From Acidobacteriota bacterium (GTDB taxonomy: Bacteria; Acidobacteriota; Terriglobia; Terriglobales; Acidobacteriaceae), in assembly GCA_003225615.1 (NCBI GenBank), contig QIAS01000096.1, forward strand, positions 1 through 5,604: 5,604 nucleotides of DNA. The letters are read 5' to 3'. The translations under genes were made by a program, and so were the position numbers. The notes beneath the pieces were generated by a model, which worked only from the letters and a program-made list of their open reading frames with translations, searched no databases and was not told where the DNA came from. Shown here one piece after another: positions 1 through 4,799 of this stretch. Numbering within the stretch: position 1 is the stretch's first letter; each line of letters starts with the position of its first letter.

Positions 1-93
1 CGGCGCACCTCGAGCCCCAGCAAGTCCAGTGGCAAGGACGATAGCGGCGATGATCGTCCGACTCTGAAACGGCGCGAAGATCAAAAAGACTAG
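1..93 (+). CDS. C-terminal end of an unidentified protein (5' end outside window)
   Basis: Frame 1 is open from the first base to a TAG at 91-93 and encodes 30 residues. The tail is hydrophilic and low in complexity: a Ser/Lys/Gly/Asp-rich run (SSGKDDSGDD) followed by RPTLKRRE and a charged end. It looks like a disordered C-terminal tail, not a folded domain, so the function cannot be read from this fragment. Assignment as coding rests on the open frame, the charged composition and the strong terminator that starts about 25 bases after the stop. From memory, similar 'RPTLKRR' tails end some acidobacterial proteins, but I cannot verify this. Confidence 0.6.
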   Translation, partial: RRTSSPSKSSGKDDSGDDRPTLKRREDQKD

Positions 94-118
94 GTAGGTA
101 GGTCCCATTCAAACATTA

Positions 119-145
119 GCGGCGGCTTCGGCCGCCGTTTTTCTT
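119..145 (+). terminator. Rho-independent terminator with UUCG tetraloop
   Basis: GCGGCGGC (119-126) pairs with GCCGCCGT (131-138) around a TTCG loop (127-130); the outermost pair is a G-U wobble. T-rich sequence follows immediately (138-145, TTTTTCTT). The very stable cUUCGg loop and the T tract make this a textbook intrinsic terminator for the gene ending at position 93. Confidence 0.93.
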
Positions 146-328
146 GCTCGGTGGTTGTACAGGGTCGCGTTTTAGTTCACCTGATTTTCGGTCCCCGGAA
201 ACCTTACACTCGTCGCAAAGCCGCGCCGGACGCTGGATTACACCGATTCCACTACTTCTCTGAAGCCAACCAAACCGACCTTTGTCTACTCCAACGTAAG
301 TAGCTGTTTAGGAGACCCAGGGGCCACG
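146..328. other. Intergenic region upstream of the hydroxylase-family gene
   Basis: These 183 bases lie between the terminator and the GTG start at 329. The hydroxylase promoter must lie here, because the preceding terminator is strong. No -35/-10 pair with good spacing stands out, and no ORF or clear dyad was found. Two purine-rich stretches close to the start, AGGAG (310-314) and AGGGG (319-323), are candidate ribosome binding sites. The second has the better spacing (5 bases). Confidence 0.5.
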
Positions 329-931
329 GTGCTGACTGAAACAGAAGTCAAAGTAATCGCGTTCGAGCATGGGCGGGCCAAGAAACGGAACAACGCAATC
401 GTCGCCCTTCTATCCGGCGCTCTGCCGGGTGTAATCCTGAGCTGCTATTTCCCCAGCACATGGCAGCGTTGGCTGATCGGTTTCACTATCGGCCTGATTT
501 GGGGAAACGCCTTCGAATACGCCTACCATCGCTGGCTTTTGCACTGGCCGCAAAGTTCGTTTGGGAAAGGGCACCTGGAGCACCACATGAATGTGGGCAC
601 TCCGGAAGAGGCCGAACACGTCAATCTCGGCCGATCTCCGCTGCACATAATTCCCTTATTCGTGAGCAACGGCTTATTGGTATTTGCGCTTGATCGATAT
701 TTTGGGCTGGGAATTATGTCCGGCATCATGGCCGGATGGAGTATTTATTTGGTCGCAGCTGAAGAAATCCACTGGCGTATTCACATGGACGAATGGTTGC
801 CGCCGGGCCTGCAATTTGCCCGCGCCTATCACATGAGTCACCACGACATTCCTACTGCGCGCTATAACGTATTCCTGCCTCTGTTTGATTTCATCTTTGG
901 TAATAGCAGGAGCTCTGGAAGCGCAGCTTAG
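329..931 (+). CDS. Fatty acid hydroxylase / sterol desaturase superfamily membrane protein
   Basis: This 200-residue integral membrane protein belongs to the fatty acid hydroxylase family (di-iron, histidine-box enzymes that hydroxylate or desaturate lipid-like substrates). The histidine boxes are visible: H67-x4-H72 (HRWLLH), H82-x2-H85-H86 (HLEHH), H148-x3-H152 (HWRIH) and H168-x2-H171-H172 (HMSHH). Hydrophobic segments lie near residues 22-42, 45-63, 104-122 and 124-145, so the boxes would cluster on one membrane face, as the family expects. The start is GTG; no in-frame ATG lies near the N-terminus, and AGGGG sits 5 bases upstream. It stands alone between a terminator and a promoter-sized gap. 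Substrate (fatty acid, carotenoid, hopanoid or other) cannot be told from the sequence. Family assignment is firm; the exact reaction is unknown. Confidence 0.9.
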   Translation: MLTETEVKVIAFEHGRAKKRNNAIVALLSGALPGVILSCYFPSTWQRWLIGFTIGLIWGNAFEYAYHRWLLHWPQSSFGKGHLEHHMNVGTPEEAEHVNLGRSPLHIIPLFVSNGLLVFALDRYFGLGIMSGIMAGWSIYLVAAEEIHWRIHMDEWLPPGLQFARAYHMSHHDIPTARYNVFLPLFDFIFGNSRSSGSAA

Positions 932-1095
932 GTGCTTAGAGTTCATTACTGAAAAGCCTCTGCTGTTCATCGAATCCCAAGAAAAAACCATCCAGCAGCA
1001 CTGGAAAACACCAGAAATCGAGGCAAACCCTGTTCCAGGTAGAGAATCCAAATAACGATTTAGTGTGCCTTAAGCCTAAGTGGAGGTCAGAAATC
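932..1095. other. Intergenic region upstream of the SYLF gene
   Basis: This 164-base gap has no clear intrinsic terminator for the hydroxylase gene and no confident promoter. It holds a 5-bp dyad, TCCAG-CAGCA-CTGGA (991-1005), too weak to call. The strong ribosome binding site GGAGG at 1082-1086 belongs to the following gene. Confidence 0.45.
1082..1086 (+). promoter_or_regulatory. Ribosome binding site that fixes the SYLF start
   Basis: GGAGG lies 9 bases before ATG 1096. An in-frame GTG at 1063 would extend the protein by 11 residues, but it has no comparable site and would put charged residues (KPKWRSE) ahead of an otherwise compact signal peptide. The ATG is therefore preferred. Confidence 0.85.
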
Positions 1096-1830
1096 ATGAC
1101 AAAAGTCGCAGTAGCATTACTGTTGCTTTGCACGTTCGTGTGGGCGCAAAGCGATCAGGACGCAAATAAGACTCGGGACGATGCGAGCGCCAGCACTCAA
1201 ACCGAAAAATCCAGCAGCAACTTGTCCGAGCTGCAGGCTGCCACCGAAGTGGTTCAGCATATGAGCTCGGCAGCCGGCGATAAAGGTATCCCGAACGAGG
1301 TGTTAGAAGGCGCGAAATGCGTCGCCGTGATCCCCAAGTTGGTCAAAGGAGCGTTTGTGATTGGTGGAGAACACGGCACGGGCGTGGCCACCTGCCGCGT
1401 CAACGGCCAGTGGAGCCCTCCCGCTCCCTTTTCTCTCTCTGGAATGAGTTGGGGAGCGCAGATCGGCGGCAAGACCACGGATCTGCTGATGTTCATTATG
1501 AACGAGAAGGGCATGAATGATCTGATTTCAGGCCATTTCAAAGTAGGTGCAGATGTGTCTGCCGCGGCCGGCCCGGTAGGGCGCACCGCCTCCGCAGATG
1601 CTGGCTGGAAGGCGGGAATTCTGACCTACTCGAGCAGCAAGGGCGCGTTCATCGGCGCATCGCTTAACGGCGCCGAATTGCAACAGGACCACCGCGCCAC
1701 GCAAGCCTGGTACGGCAGCGACGTTCCTTTCCAGGACATCCTCACCGGAAAAGTGAAGATGCCCAATGAACAGGCACGGGCGTTCGTTAACGCAGTCCAG
1801 AATGCGAAGGAGAGCGCTCAAGCGCGCTAA
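1096..1830 (+). CDS. Exported SYLF-domain (Ysc84-family) lipid-binding protein
   Basis: The 244-residue product has a Sec signal peptide (residues 1-17: lysine at position 3, hydrophobic core VAVALLLLCTFV, predicted cut after VWA). A hydrophilic Ser/Thr/Asp-rich spacer covers residues 18-45, and a SYLF/Ysc84 domain runs from about 46 to the end. Family-typical stretches include the helix TEVVQHM, GIPNEVLEGAKCVAVIP (64-80), KGAFVIGGEHGTG (84-96), the SWGAQIGGKTTDLL block (118-131), a glycine/alanine-rich strand region (149-175) and KGAFIGASLNG (182-192). SYLF domains are known to bind phosphoinositides in eukaryotes; bacterial members are mostly uncharacterised envelope proteins. Two cysteines (75 and 100) could form a disulfide after export. 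The gene is monocistronic, ending in its own terminator. Family and export are clear; the biological role is not. Confidence 0.92.
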   Translation: MTKVAVALLLLCTFVWAQSDQDANKTRDDASASTQTEKSSSNLSELQAATEVVQHMSSAAGDKGIPNEVLEGAKCVAVIPKLVKGAFVIGGEHGTGVATCRVNGQWSPPAPFSLSGMSWGAQIGGKTTDLLMFIMNEKGMNDLISGHFKVGADVSAAAGPVGRTASADAGWKAGILTYSSSKGAFIGASLNGAELQQDHRATQAWYGSDVPFQDILTGKVKMPNEQARAFVNAVQNAKESAQAR

Positions 1831-1849
1831 CCACGGTGCTCTACGCAGC

Positions 1850-1880
1850 AAAGGCGGGTCCATGCGGCCCGCCTTTCTTT
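1850..1880 (+). terminator. Rho-independent terminator of the SYLF gene
   Basis: AAAGGCGGG (1850-1858) pairs perfectly with CCCGCCTTT (1868-1876) around a 9-base loop that can tighten by a further T-G and C-G pair. T-rich sequence follows (TTTCTTTCTT, ending near 1883). It begins 19 bases after the stop codon at 1828-1830. Confidence 0.9.
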
Positions 1881-1900
1881 CTTAATCTTCAATGACAACA

Positions 1901-1931
1901 GCAAAAACAAAACCGCGGCTCTCGCCGCGGT
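1901..1931 (-). terminator. Rho-independent terminator of the minus-strand Cys/His protein gene
   Basis: On the minus strand, ACCGCGGC (1931-1924) pairs with GCCGCGGT (1919-1912) around a GAGA loop (1923-1920). It is followed by TTTGTTTTTGC (1911-1901). The position, 32 bases past the minus-strand stop at 1963, and the T tract on the minus side assign it to the convergent gene and not to the SYLF gene. Confidence 0.88.
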
Positions 1932-1962
1932 CTTACTGTCTGTGGAAACTAACGCAAGGCAA

Positions 1963-2199
1963 TTACGCTGCTTCTTTCGTAGCCAGTGACGGGACTCCCT
2001 TGGAACGGCCGGAATCAGGAGAGACCACTCTCATCTCCTTCCAGTCATAAGGAAGTTCTTTGCCGCAATCCAGGCATACGACGTAGGTGCCGGTGAGGGA
2101 AGCCGCTTTAATGCGGCGGGGACCGGTACGAACTGTAATGGGAAAACTGTAGCGAGCGTGCCAGCAGCCGAAAAACACGTCGAGCAATTTCGCGATCAT
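1963..2199 (-). CDS. Small Cys/His zinc-ribbon-like protein, unknown function
   Basis: This 78-residue protein begins at an ATG preceded by a strong GGGGGAGG site ending 6 bases upstream. Possible metal ligands are visible in two clusters: C12-x-H14 (GCWH) and C42-x2-C45 (VCLDCGKE), about 28 residues apart, a pattern compatible with one zinc site. Between them are a conserved-looking SFPITVR segment and a basic stretch (GPRRIKAAS). After the second cluster comes PYDWKEMRVV, then a polar tail that is probably disordered. There is no signal peptide; the hydrophobic start (LLDVFFGC) is too short for a membrane segment. It is transcribed towards the SYLF gene and has its own terminator. I recall similar short 'TGTYVVCLDCGKE' proteins in acidobacterial genomes but know no function for them. 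DNA/RNA binding or metal handling are possibilities only. Confidence 0.8.
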   Translation of the reverse strand: MIAKLLDVFFGCWHARYSFPITVRTGPRRIKAASLTGTYVVCLDCGKELPYDWKEMRVVSPDSGRSKGVPSLATKEAA

Positions 2200-2545
2200 T
2201 ATCGACCTCCCCCACAGCGAGCTCTTACCGGCCCTTATCTGGGACTTACCAAGCCTTTACTTCGCCAAACATCACAGAACCTTGACTTACTTCCCAAAGC
2301 TTCACCTGCTTAGATTCAGCTACTCTGAAAAAGGTTCGTTGGTGTTATGAACACGCCGGATGCCGATGGGCTGGAGGAGGGGAAGTGCCTCAGTGATTAA
2401 GGCTTAGCCGGAATAGCGGGAAAAGCTGCTAACCGCGAAGTTCGCAAAGGTTTACGCAAAGGTCGCAGAGAATTTCCCCTTCACCGCAGGCCTCGGGCAT
2501 ATCAAGTATCAAGAAGAGACGATTGAAGGACGAATCAGAGAGAGC
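2200..2545. other. 346-base non-coding stretch between two minus-strand genes
   Basis: No credible gene was found. The part nearest 2200 must hold the promoter of the small Cys/His gene, but no well-spaced -35/-10 pair was seen. On the minus strand it carries four GTAAG/GTAAA words (2228-2224, 2249-2245, 2260-2256, 2290-2286). A degenerate short repeat lies at 2434-2472, and a tandem TATCAAG pair at 2500-2513. No intrinsic terminator with a T tract was found for the anti-sigma gene, which ends at 2546, so read-through towards the Cys/His gene or Rho-dependent termination is possible. Confidence 0.5.
2434..2472 (+). repeat. Degenerate direct repeat of a CGCAAAGGT-like unit
   Basis: Four related words follow one another: CGCGAAGTT (2434-2442), CGCAAAGGTT (2443-2452), CGCAAAGGT (2455-2463) and CGCAGAGAA (2464-2472). 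Unit starts are 9, 12 and 9 bases apart. It lies in non-coding DNA and resembles the dispersed 'cgaaggtt/cgcaaagg' intergenic elements I associate with Acidobacteria genomes; that recollection is unverified. The internal repetition is directly visible; any wider family membership is inference. Confidence 0.5.
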
Positions 2546-2800
2546 TCAGACGCTCTGCGGACCAGCCTTCTTGCGCTGACACTTCGCCATGATCGCCGCT
2601 CGAAGTCGGCCACGCAGATCTTCTGGCAACTCGTAGAGCTGTGAGTCACGGTAAATTTCAATGGTTTTCTTGGTTGTGTCGCAGACCACATAGCAGTTGT
2701 GACACCAGGCGAGGTGATCTTCGAGTTCAGCCTTGGTCCGCTCGTCCATCACGCCGTCGAGATAATTGGTCAGCTCTTGCAGAAATTCAGAGCATTTCAC
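2546..2800 (-). CDS. Zinc-binding (ZAS-type) anti-sigma factor
   Basis: This 84-residue soluble protein carries the zf-HC2/ZAS signature: C3 near the N-terminus, then H29-x3-C33-x2-C36 (HLAWCHNC) following a helix (DERTKAELEDHL). Further cysteines lie at 40 and 74. Known ZAS proteins such as RsrA bind zinc through this His-Cys set and hold an ECF sigma factor inactive, and some release it on thiol oxidation. No transmembrane segment is present, so it should act in the cytoplasm. The start is GTG at 2800, overlapping the sigma factor's TGA as GTGA, with a GGAG site (2814-2811) 10 bases upstream inside the sigma gene. This arrangement suggests translational coupling and matched amounts of the pair. 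The C-terminal half (residues 45-75) is helical and would be the sigma-binding part by analogy. Confidence 0.9.
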   Translation of the reverse strand: MKCSEFLQELTNYLDGVMDERTKAELEDHLAWCHNCYVVCDTTKKTIEIYRDSQLYELPEDLRGRLRAAIMAKCQRKKAGPQSV

Positions 2801-3426
2801 TTGTTGCCATCTCCACTCTCACGTTTCTGGAAGTAGCGGCTGAGCCGTTCCCGCAACTGCAGGCGCGCGCGCAACAACCGCGACTTGACCGCTGGAATGC
2901 TGAGGTCTAGCGCCTCGGCCGTTTCCTCGGTCGAAAGACCCTCCACATCACGCAGCACAAACACCGTCCGGAAGCCGGGGGGCAAGCCCTGGATGGTGCG
3001 GGTCAAGATGTCGCGCAACTCCGCCTGCGTATATTGCTGTTCGGGATTGGGGCTCCAATCCGCAACCTCACGGGGGAGTGAGTCATCTTCGGTCTTGACC
3101 TCTTCGTCTAACGAGACCGTACGTTCCGGCCGCCGCTTGCGCAGCTTCATTAACGCTTCGTTGACGGCGATACGAACCAGCCACGTGTAAAACTTGGACT
3201 GTCCCTGGAACTGCTCCAGGTTCTCGTACGCCTTCAAGAACGCGTCCTGCACCACGTCTTCCGCGTCTTCGCGGTTTTGCGTGATGTGCTGAGCAATGCG
3301 GAAAACGTTGCGATCGTAACGCCGGACCAGATCCTCGAACGCCGCGACGTCGCCGCGCTTGGCAGCCTGAACCAGCTCCATTTCCGGAATAACTGGCTCG
3401 CCTACTCTAGGTTGGATGGCATTCAT
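2797..3426 (-). CDS. ECF-family RNA polymerase sigma factor (sigma-E-like)
   Basis: This 209-residue group 4 sigma factor directs RNA polymerase to a dedicated promoter set. Region 2 spans about 25-98: the DAFLKAYENLEQFQG block following DAEDVVQ (54-60), then FYTWLVRIAVNEALMKLRKRR (79-99), which covers the -10-recognising helix. A charged linker follows (100-132). Region 4 spans about 135-195, with the expected GLPPGFRTVFVLRDVEGLS and a helix-turn-helix (EETAEALDLSIPAVKSRLLRAR). There is no SnoaL or other C-terminal extension, so it is a minimal ECF factor. The start is ATG 3426; upstream in-frame codons reach a stop without another ATG/GTG/TTG, and the ribosome site is weak (GGG at 8-10 bases). 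It is co-transcribed with the anti-sigma gene, which overlaps its stop by 4 bases. The stimulus and regulon are unknown. Confidence 0.95.
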   Translation of the reverse strand: MNAIQPRVGEPVIPEMELVQAAKRGDVAAFEDLVRRYDRNVFRIAQHITQNREDAEDVVQDAFLKAYENLEQFQGQSKFYTWLVRIAVNEALMKLRKRRPERTVSLDEEVKTEDDSLPREVADWSPNPEQQYTQAELRDILTRTIQGLPPGFRTVFVLRDVEGLSTEETAEALDLSIPAVKSRLLRARLQLRERLSRYFQKRESGDGNK

Positions 3427-3564
3427 TATGATCCCGATGCAGTAAATTTCAGGCGCGCCGGCCGCGTTGCGAATGTTATTTTACTTGGTAACCCGGCCCT
3501 GTGCCCAACTGTTTTGACGTAGGAATAACCGGACTGTTTGCGCTAAATTCCAACTCTGGTGTTG

Positions 3565-3593
3565 TCCGCGGAGGACACCTCCTTGCGTGTCCT
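3565..3593. promoter_or_regulatory. Cluster of overlapping inverted repeats, candidate operator
   Basis: Three overlapping dyads are present: TCCGCGGA (3565-3572, perfect palindrome), GGAGG-ACA-CCTCC (3570-3582) and AGGACAC-N8-GTGTCCT (3572-3593, 7 perfect pairs). No T tract follows on the plus strand (AAAAGAG), so it does not look like a terminator. Its place between divergent promoters fits a protein-binding site, but no regulator is identified. Confidence 0.4.
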
Positions 3594-3615
3594 AAAAGAG
3601 TTCGTGCAAGTACCA

Positions 3616-3621
3616 TATAAT
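3616..3621 (+). promoter_or_regulatory. Possible -10 element (TATAAT) for the GAF-TPR operon
   Basis: A perfect TATAAT lies 55 bases before the ATG at 3677. No good -35 hexamer is present at 16-18 bases spacing, and there is no TGn extension, so if used it would need an activator. A start near 3628 would give a leader of about 49 bases that includes the 3642-3656 hairpin. Confidence 0.35.
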
Positions 3622-3641
3622 CATGAGCTAGCCACAACGGG

Positions 3642-3656
3642 AGCTGCTGGGCAGCT
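3642..3656 (+). other. Small hairpin in the presumed leader of the GAF-like gene
   Basis: AGCTGC (3642-3647) pairs with GCAGCT (3651-3656) around a TGG loop. It overlaps the only purine-rich stretch of the leader (CGGGAG, 3638-3643), which lies more than 30 bases before the ATG. There is no T tract, so it is not a terminator. It could be a leader structure or an operator half-site. Confidence 0.35.
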
Positions 3657-3676
3657 GGTAATTTGGTCCAAAACTG

Positions 3677-4786
3677 ATGGCAGACGGAACCGGGATTAAG
3701 AAAATCATCGAGCGAGTGGTGTCCCAGGTGCTGGAAAGCCACGTCCCGCGACTGCAGGACGAGTTGGTGCAGCGGGTGCTGCAGGAAGTTGAGCCTAGGC
3801 TGGGCGGTGGTTCGGAAGGCTCAAGCACCGAGTTGCTGCGCGCCGTCGCGCTGATTCACGCCGGCACTACGCAGCGTGAAATCCTTCGCGCGCTGCTGGA
3901 CAGTTCCGCGCAGTATTGCGGACGCGTCGCCCTCTTCGTCGTAAAATCGGGCACCGCGACCGGATGGCAAGGGCGTGGTTTTGGCGAAGGCGACGCAATC
4001 AAGGACTTTCCCTTCGACGTCAGCTCGGGCTTAGGCGCGCGCGCTCTGCAGGACCGTACCGTCGCCACCGGCAAAGCGTCCGAAGTGGACTCCCGTTTCC
4101 TCGAACAATTCAGGAACCCTGCAAACGATCAAGCGATGGTTCTTCCTTTGATGTTGAAGGACAAGGTCGCGGCCTTGGTGTATGCCGATGGCGGCAGCAC
4201 CGGCAAAATGGACCCGGTCGCCCTCGAATTACTAGCAGTATCGACCAGCGCCTGGCTGGAAGTGGCATCCTTGAGGAAGCAGGCTCCCAGGGAAGGTGCT
4301 CCGGAATCGGTGCCTGCAGGGGAGGCCGCCGCAGCGCCATCATCGTTCGTCGATCCCTTCGCAGGACATAAGCCCCATCATGTGACGCCGCCTCCGCCTC
4401 CCCCGACCGCAGAGGCGACGTCGGGCTCAGGATCCGGAGCTGAAGCGGCGGAAGAAGCGCCCGTGGTCGCCACCTCCACGGCAGTTGCACCGGCTCCGAC
4501 GGCCACTCTGCCTCCAGAAGAAGCGGAAACCCATCGCAAGGCGCAGCGCTTTGCCAAGCTGCTGGTAGACGAGATCAAGCTTTACAACCAGGCCAAAGTA
4601 GCCGAAGGCCGCAAACATAAGGATTTGTACGACCGACTTAAAGAGGATCTTGACAAGAGCCGCGCCACTTATCAACGACGCTACGGAAACACCGCAGCGG
4701 CCAGTGGCGACTATTTCAACAGTGAAGTCGTCCGCAGCCTGGCAGGGGATGATCCCTCCGTTATGGGCGCTAATTTTCGGCGATAG
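3677..4786 (+). CDS. GAF-like domain protein with proline-rich linker and an unnamed conserved-looking C-terminal module
   Basis: The 369-residue cytoplasmic protein has four parts. Residues 1-42 form an amphipathic helix (IKKIIERVVSQVLE...), likely for oligomerisation. Residues 53-198 resemble a GAF domain: an opening helix (TELLRAVALIHAGTTQREIL), the strand CGRVALFVVK, a GLGARALQDRTVATGK region, then VLPLMLKDKVAALVYADGG, which matches the usual GAF ending, and a closing helix. Residues 200-283 are a disordered Pro/Ala/Ser/Glu linker with a His patch (GHKPHH) and six prolines (238-243). Residues 284-369 form a charged helical module (RFAKLLVDEIKLYNQAKV; DLYDRLKEDLDKSR; SGDYFNSEVVRSLAG). I recall related endings in acidobacterial and deltaproteobacterial signalling-type proteins but know no name. 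No kinase, cyclase or DNA-binding domain is present. No strong ribosome site precedes the ATG, although the helix supports this start. The ligand is unknown. Confidence 0.85.
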   Translation: MADGTGIKKIIERVVSQVLESHVPRLQDELVQRVLQEVEPRLGGGSEGSSTELLRAVALIHAGTTQREILRALLDSSAQYCGRVALFVVKSGTATGWQGRGFGEGDAIKDFPFDVSSGLGARALQDRTVATGKASEVDSRFLEQFRNPANDQAMVLPLMLKDKVAALVYADGGSTGKMDPVALELLAVSTSAWLEVASLRKQAPREGAPESVPAGEAAAAPSSFVDPFAGHKPHHVTPPPPPPTAEATSGSGSGAEAAEEAPVVATSTAVAPAPTATLPPEEAETHRKAQRFAKLLVDEIKLYNQAKVAEGRKHKDLYDRLKEDLDKSRATYQRRYGNTAAASGDYFNSEVVRSLAGDDPSVMGANFRR

Positions 4787-4789
4787 GGC

Positions 4790-4794
4790 GGGAG
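4790..4794 (+). promoter_or_regulatory. Ribosome binding site selecting the GTG start at 4800
   Basis: GGGAG lies 5 bases before GTG 4800. A second in-frame GTG at 4794 would have no site at usable spacing, since its own first base is the last base of this motif. It would add only two residues. Confidence 0.65.
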
Positions 4795-4799
4795 TGGCG

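Larger units (their letters stand above)
3427..3676. promoter_or_regulatory. Divergent promoter region between the sigma operon and the GAF-TPR operon
   Basis: These 250 bases must carry the start signals for both operons. Visible elements are: a GC-rich palindromic block GGCGCGCC near 3452-3459; a minus-strand ECF-like pair GGAATTT (3551-3545), 16 bases, TTATT (3528-3524); a dyad cluster at 3565-3593; a TATAAT at 3616-3621; and a 6-bp hairpin at 3642-3656. The role of each is inferred from position only. The region has no ORF that looks real. Confidence 0.55.

Noticed and set aside
91..102. Three tandem TAGG units beginning at the stop codon of the first gene
   Set aside because: Only 12 bases long; common by chance and with no supporting context.
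991..1005. Dyad TCCAG-CAGCA-CTGGA, followed on the minus strand by a T6 run
   Set aside because: The stem is only 5 bp, the T run is three bases away, and no minus-strand gene ends here that would need a terminator.
1063..1095. Upstream GTG start extending the SYLF protein by 11 residues
   Set aside because: There is no ribosome site at that GTG, whereas ATG 1096 has GGAGG at 9 bases and gives a clean signal peptide.
2282..2316. TTGACT followed by TAGATT as a plus-strand promoter
   Set aside because: Spacing is 23 bases, far outside the 16-18 range, and there is no plus-strand gene downstream.
2347..2400. 17-codon ORF starting ATG 2347 on the plus strand
   Set aside because: Very short, with only a weak AAGG at poor spacing; no sign of coding beyond an open frame.
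2541..2556. AGAGC-TCAGAC-GCTCT hairpin at the anti-sigma stop codon as a terminator
   Set aside because: The stem is 5 bp, it includes the stop codon, and no T tract follows on the minus strand.
3478..3508. Minus-strand TTGGGC and TAAAAT as a housekeeping promoter for the sigma gene
   Set aside because: Spacing is 19 bases and the -35 matches poorly; recorded as possible but too weak to annotate.
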